This document shows, piece by piece, positions 7,189 to 8,122 of a DNA stretch of 8,122 bases (position 1 is the first letter of the stretch; each line of letters opens with the position of its first letter). A model generated the notes under the pieces. The model was not told the DNA's origin, did not search any database, and worked only from the letters and a program-made list of their open reading frames with translations. Origin of the DNA: JBOFDP01 sp051647125 (GTDB taxonomy: Bacteria > Bacteroidota > Bacteroidia > Chitinophagales > Chitinophagaceae); NCBI GenBank assembly GCA_051647125.1, contig JBOFDP010000087.1, positions 1-8,122 on the forward strand. Reading direction: 5' to 3'. A program made the position numbers and the translations under genes.

Positions 7189-8122
7189 ATGAATACAATG
7201 TATAACTCTCAAAATATAAAAAGTAATATGATAAAAGTAATAGGTATAGGCGGCGGTGGATGCAATACCGTCAATTATATGCATGATAGCTTTACCACTC
7301 AAGGAATAGATTTTATTTTATGTAATACGGATAACCAAGTATTAGAATCTTCTACCATTCATCATAAAATACAATTGGGTACTAATACTACCGAGGGCTT
7401 GGGTGCAGGAGGAGATATTGAAGTAGGAGAAAAGGCTACGGAGGAGTCCATCGACCAAATTCGTACTATATTAGACCCTAAAACTAAGATGGTATTTATT
7501 GCTACTACTTTAGGAGGTGGTACTGGTTCTGGAGGGGCACCTGTGGTTGCAAAAATTTGTAAAGAAATGGGTATTCTTACTGTGGCTATTGTTACTCGCC
7601 CTTTAAGTAAAGGCTCTAAATTACAAATTATTAATGCGGAAAAAGCTATAGAATTACTTAGAGAATATGCAGATACTTTATTGATTATTTCCAATGATAA
7701 ACTTATTAAACATTATGGTACTCAAAAAATGAGTGAGGCATTTAAAAAAGCAGATGATGTATTAGCAAATTCTGTGCAAAGTATAGTTTCTTTAATTACT
7801 ACTAAAGGATATATTAATGTGGATTTTGCTGATGTGAGAAAGGTTATGATTAATGGAGAAACGGGGATGTTTGGCATGGCAAAAGCTAATGGAGAGAATA
7901 GAGCATTGAGGGCTATTGAAGAAGCCATATCTTGTCCTTTATTAGATTATGAAGATATTGCTGGTGCAAGGTGGGCATTAGTAAATATTGCGACACCTAT
8001 TGGAGAGCATGAAGTTACGTTTGAAGATATTCAATCTATTCAAGATTTTATCATTCAAAAAACAGGAGAAGAGACAGAAATAAAGATAGGAATTACTTAT
8101 GATGAAATATTAGAAGACTATA
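7189..8122 (+). CDS. ftsZ: cell division protein FtsZ (tubulin-like GTPase), 3' partial
   Basis: Cytoplasmic GTPase that polymerises into the division ring. The frame is open from ATG 7189 to the window edge, giving 311 complete codons. T1 loop G-I-G-G-G-G-C-N is at 19-26, T2 N-T-D-N-Q-V-L at 46-52, and T3 G-L-G-A-G-G at 70-75. The tubulin signature G-G-G-T-G-S-G is at 109-115, followed by G-A-P where most FtsZ have A-A-P. T6 S-N-D-K-L is at 168-172, and the catalytic T7 loop N-V-D-F-A-D-V-R is at 210-217. The T5 loop is unusual: where E. coli has P-F-N-F-E-G-K-K-R, this protein has P-L-S-K-G-S-K-L-Q (138-146), so the Glu and Arg that contact GTP are replaced by Gly142 and Gln146. Length is unchanged there, so no frameshift is involved. 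Missing beyond the window are the end of the C-terminal subdomain, the linker and the FtsA-binding tail. In-frame ATGs at 7198 and 7228 are less likely starts, since 7228 would leave nothing before the first strand. Confidence 0.95.
   Translation, partial: MNTMYNSQNIKSNMIKVIGIGGGGCNTVNYMHDSFTTQGIDFILCNTDNQVLESSTIHHKIQLGTNTTEGLGAGGDIEVGEKATEESIDQIRTILDPKTKMVFIATTLGGGTGSGGAPVVAKICKEMGILTVAIVTRPLSKGSKLQIINAEKAIELLREYADTLLIISNDKLIKHYGTQKMSEAFKKADDVLANSVQSIVSLITTKGYINVDFADVRKVMINGETGMFGMAKANGENRALRAIEEAISCPLLDYEDIAGARWALVNIATPIGEHEVTFEDIQSIQDFIIQKTGEETEIKIGITYDEILEDY

Noticed and set aside
7600..7626. A compensated double frameshift as the cause of the odd FtsZ T5 loop
   Set aside because: Loop length equals that of canonical FtsZ and flanking residues align on both sides without gaps. 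The codons there look like the rest of the gene. I could not fully exclude paired indels, but nothing in the bases requires them.
7362..7694. 110-codon open frame on the minus strand opposite ftsZ
   Set aside because: It lies wholly inside ftsZ, whose motifs are clear in the + frame. The minus-strand peptide has no recognisable domain. It is the shadow of a conserved coding frame.
1..8122. tRNA, rRNA, CRISPR array, insertion sequence, riboswitch or rho-independent terminator
   Set aside because: Coding sequence fills nearly the whole window and the largest gap is 14 bases. I saw no regularly spaced repeats, no transposase motifs, and no GC-rich hairpin followed by a T-run.

Overview
This window is a compact, one-strand stretch of the division and cell wall (dcw) cluster of an AT-rich bacterium, almost certainly a member of the Bacteroidota. 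All seven genes lie on the + strand in the order murD (5' end missing), ftsW, murG, murC, ftsQ, ftsA, ftsZ (3' end missing). Three things point to Bacteroidota. MurC is followed directly by FtsQ, with no murB or ddl between them. The start codons lack Shine-Dalgarno sequences. The protein motifs have the Bacteroidota flavour, for example P-S-N-L-S-T-A in FtsW and S-N-D-K-L in FtsZ. The distal FtsZ sequence reminds me most of the Chitinophagales/Sphingobacteriales side, but that is memory-based and weak. GC content looks like about 30% (judged by eye, not computed). This would fit a host-associated or genome-reduced lineage, but the window alone cannot prove it.

Layout: 1-1262 murD; 1275-2525 ftsW; 2522-3610 murG, overlapping ftsW by 4 bases; 3617-4984 murC; 4986-5753 ftsQ; 5762-7174 ftsA; 7189-8122 ftsZ, running off the end. 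Gaps between genes are 12, -4, 6, 1, 8 and 14 bases. No intergenic stretch can hold another gene, and I see no terminator or convincing internal promoter. The simplest reading is a single transcript driven from upstream of the window.

The genes act in two linked processes. MurC and MurD are cytoplasmic ligases that add L-Ala and D-Glu to UDP-MurNAc. MurG makes lipid II from lipid I, and FtsW polymerises lipid II at the septum. FtsZ forms the cytokinetic ring, FtsA ties it to the membrane, and FtsQ connects the cytoplasmic and periplasmic parts of the divisome. An organism keeping all seven reading frames open should still make peptidoglycan and divide by an FtsZ ring.

I found no unknown multi-gene system. 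The points that deserve a second look are small. One is an in-frame, perfect 18-bp tandem duplication in murG that doubles the nucleotide-contacting Phe-Ile segment. The other is an FtsZ whose T5 loop lacks the usual Phe-Glu-Gly...Arg nucleotide contacts although the other GTP-binding and catalytic loops are kept. Both are visible directly in the sequence; their functional meaning is inference.
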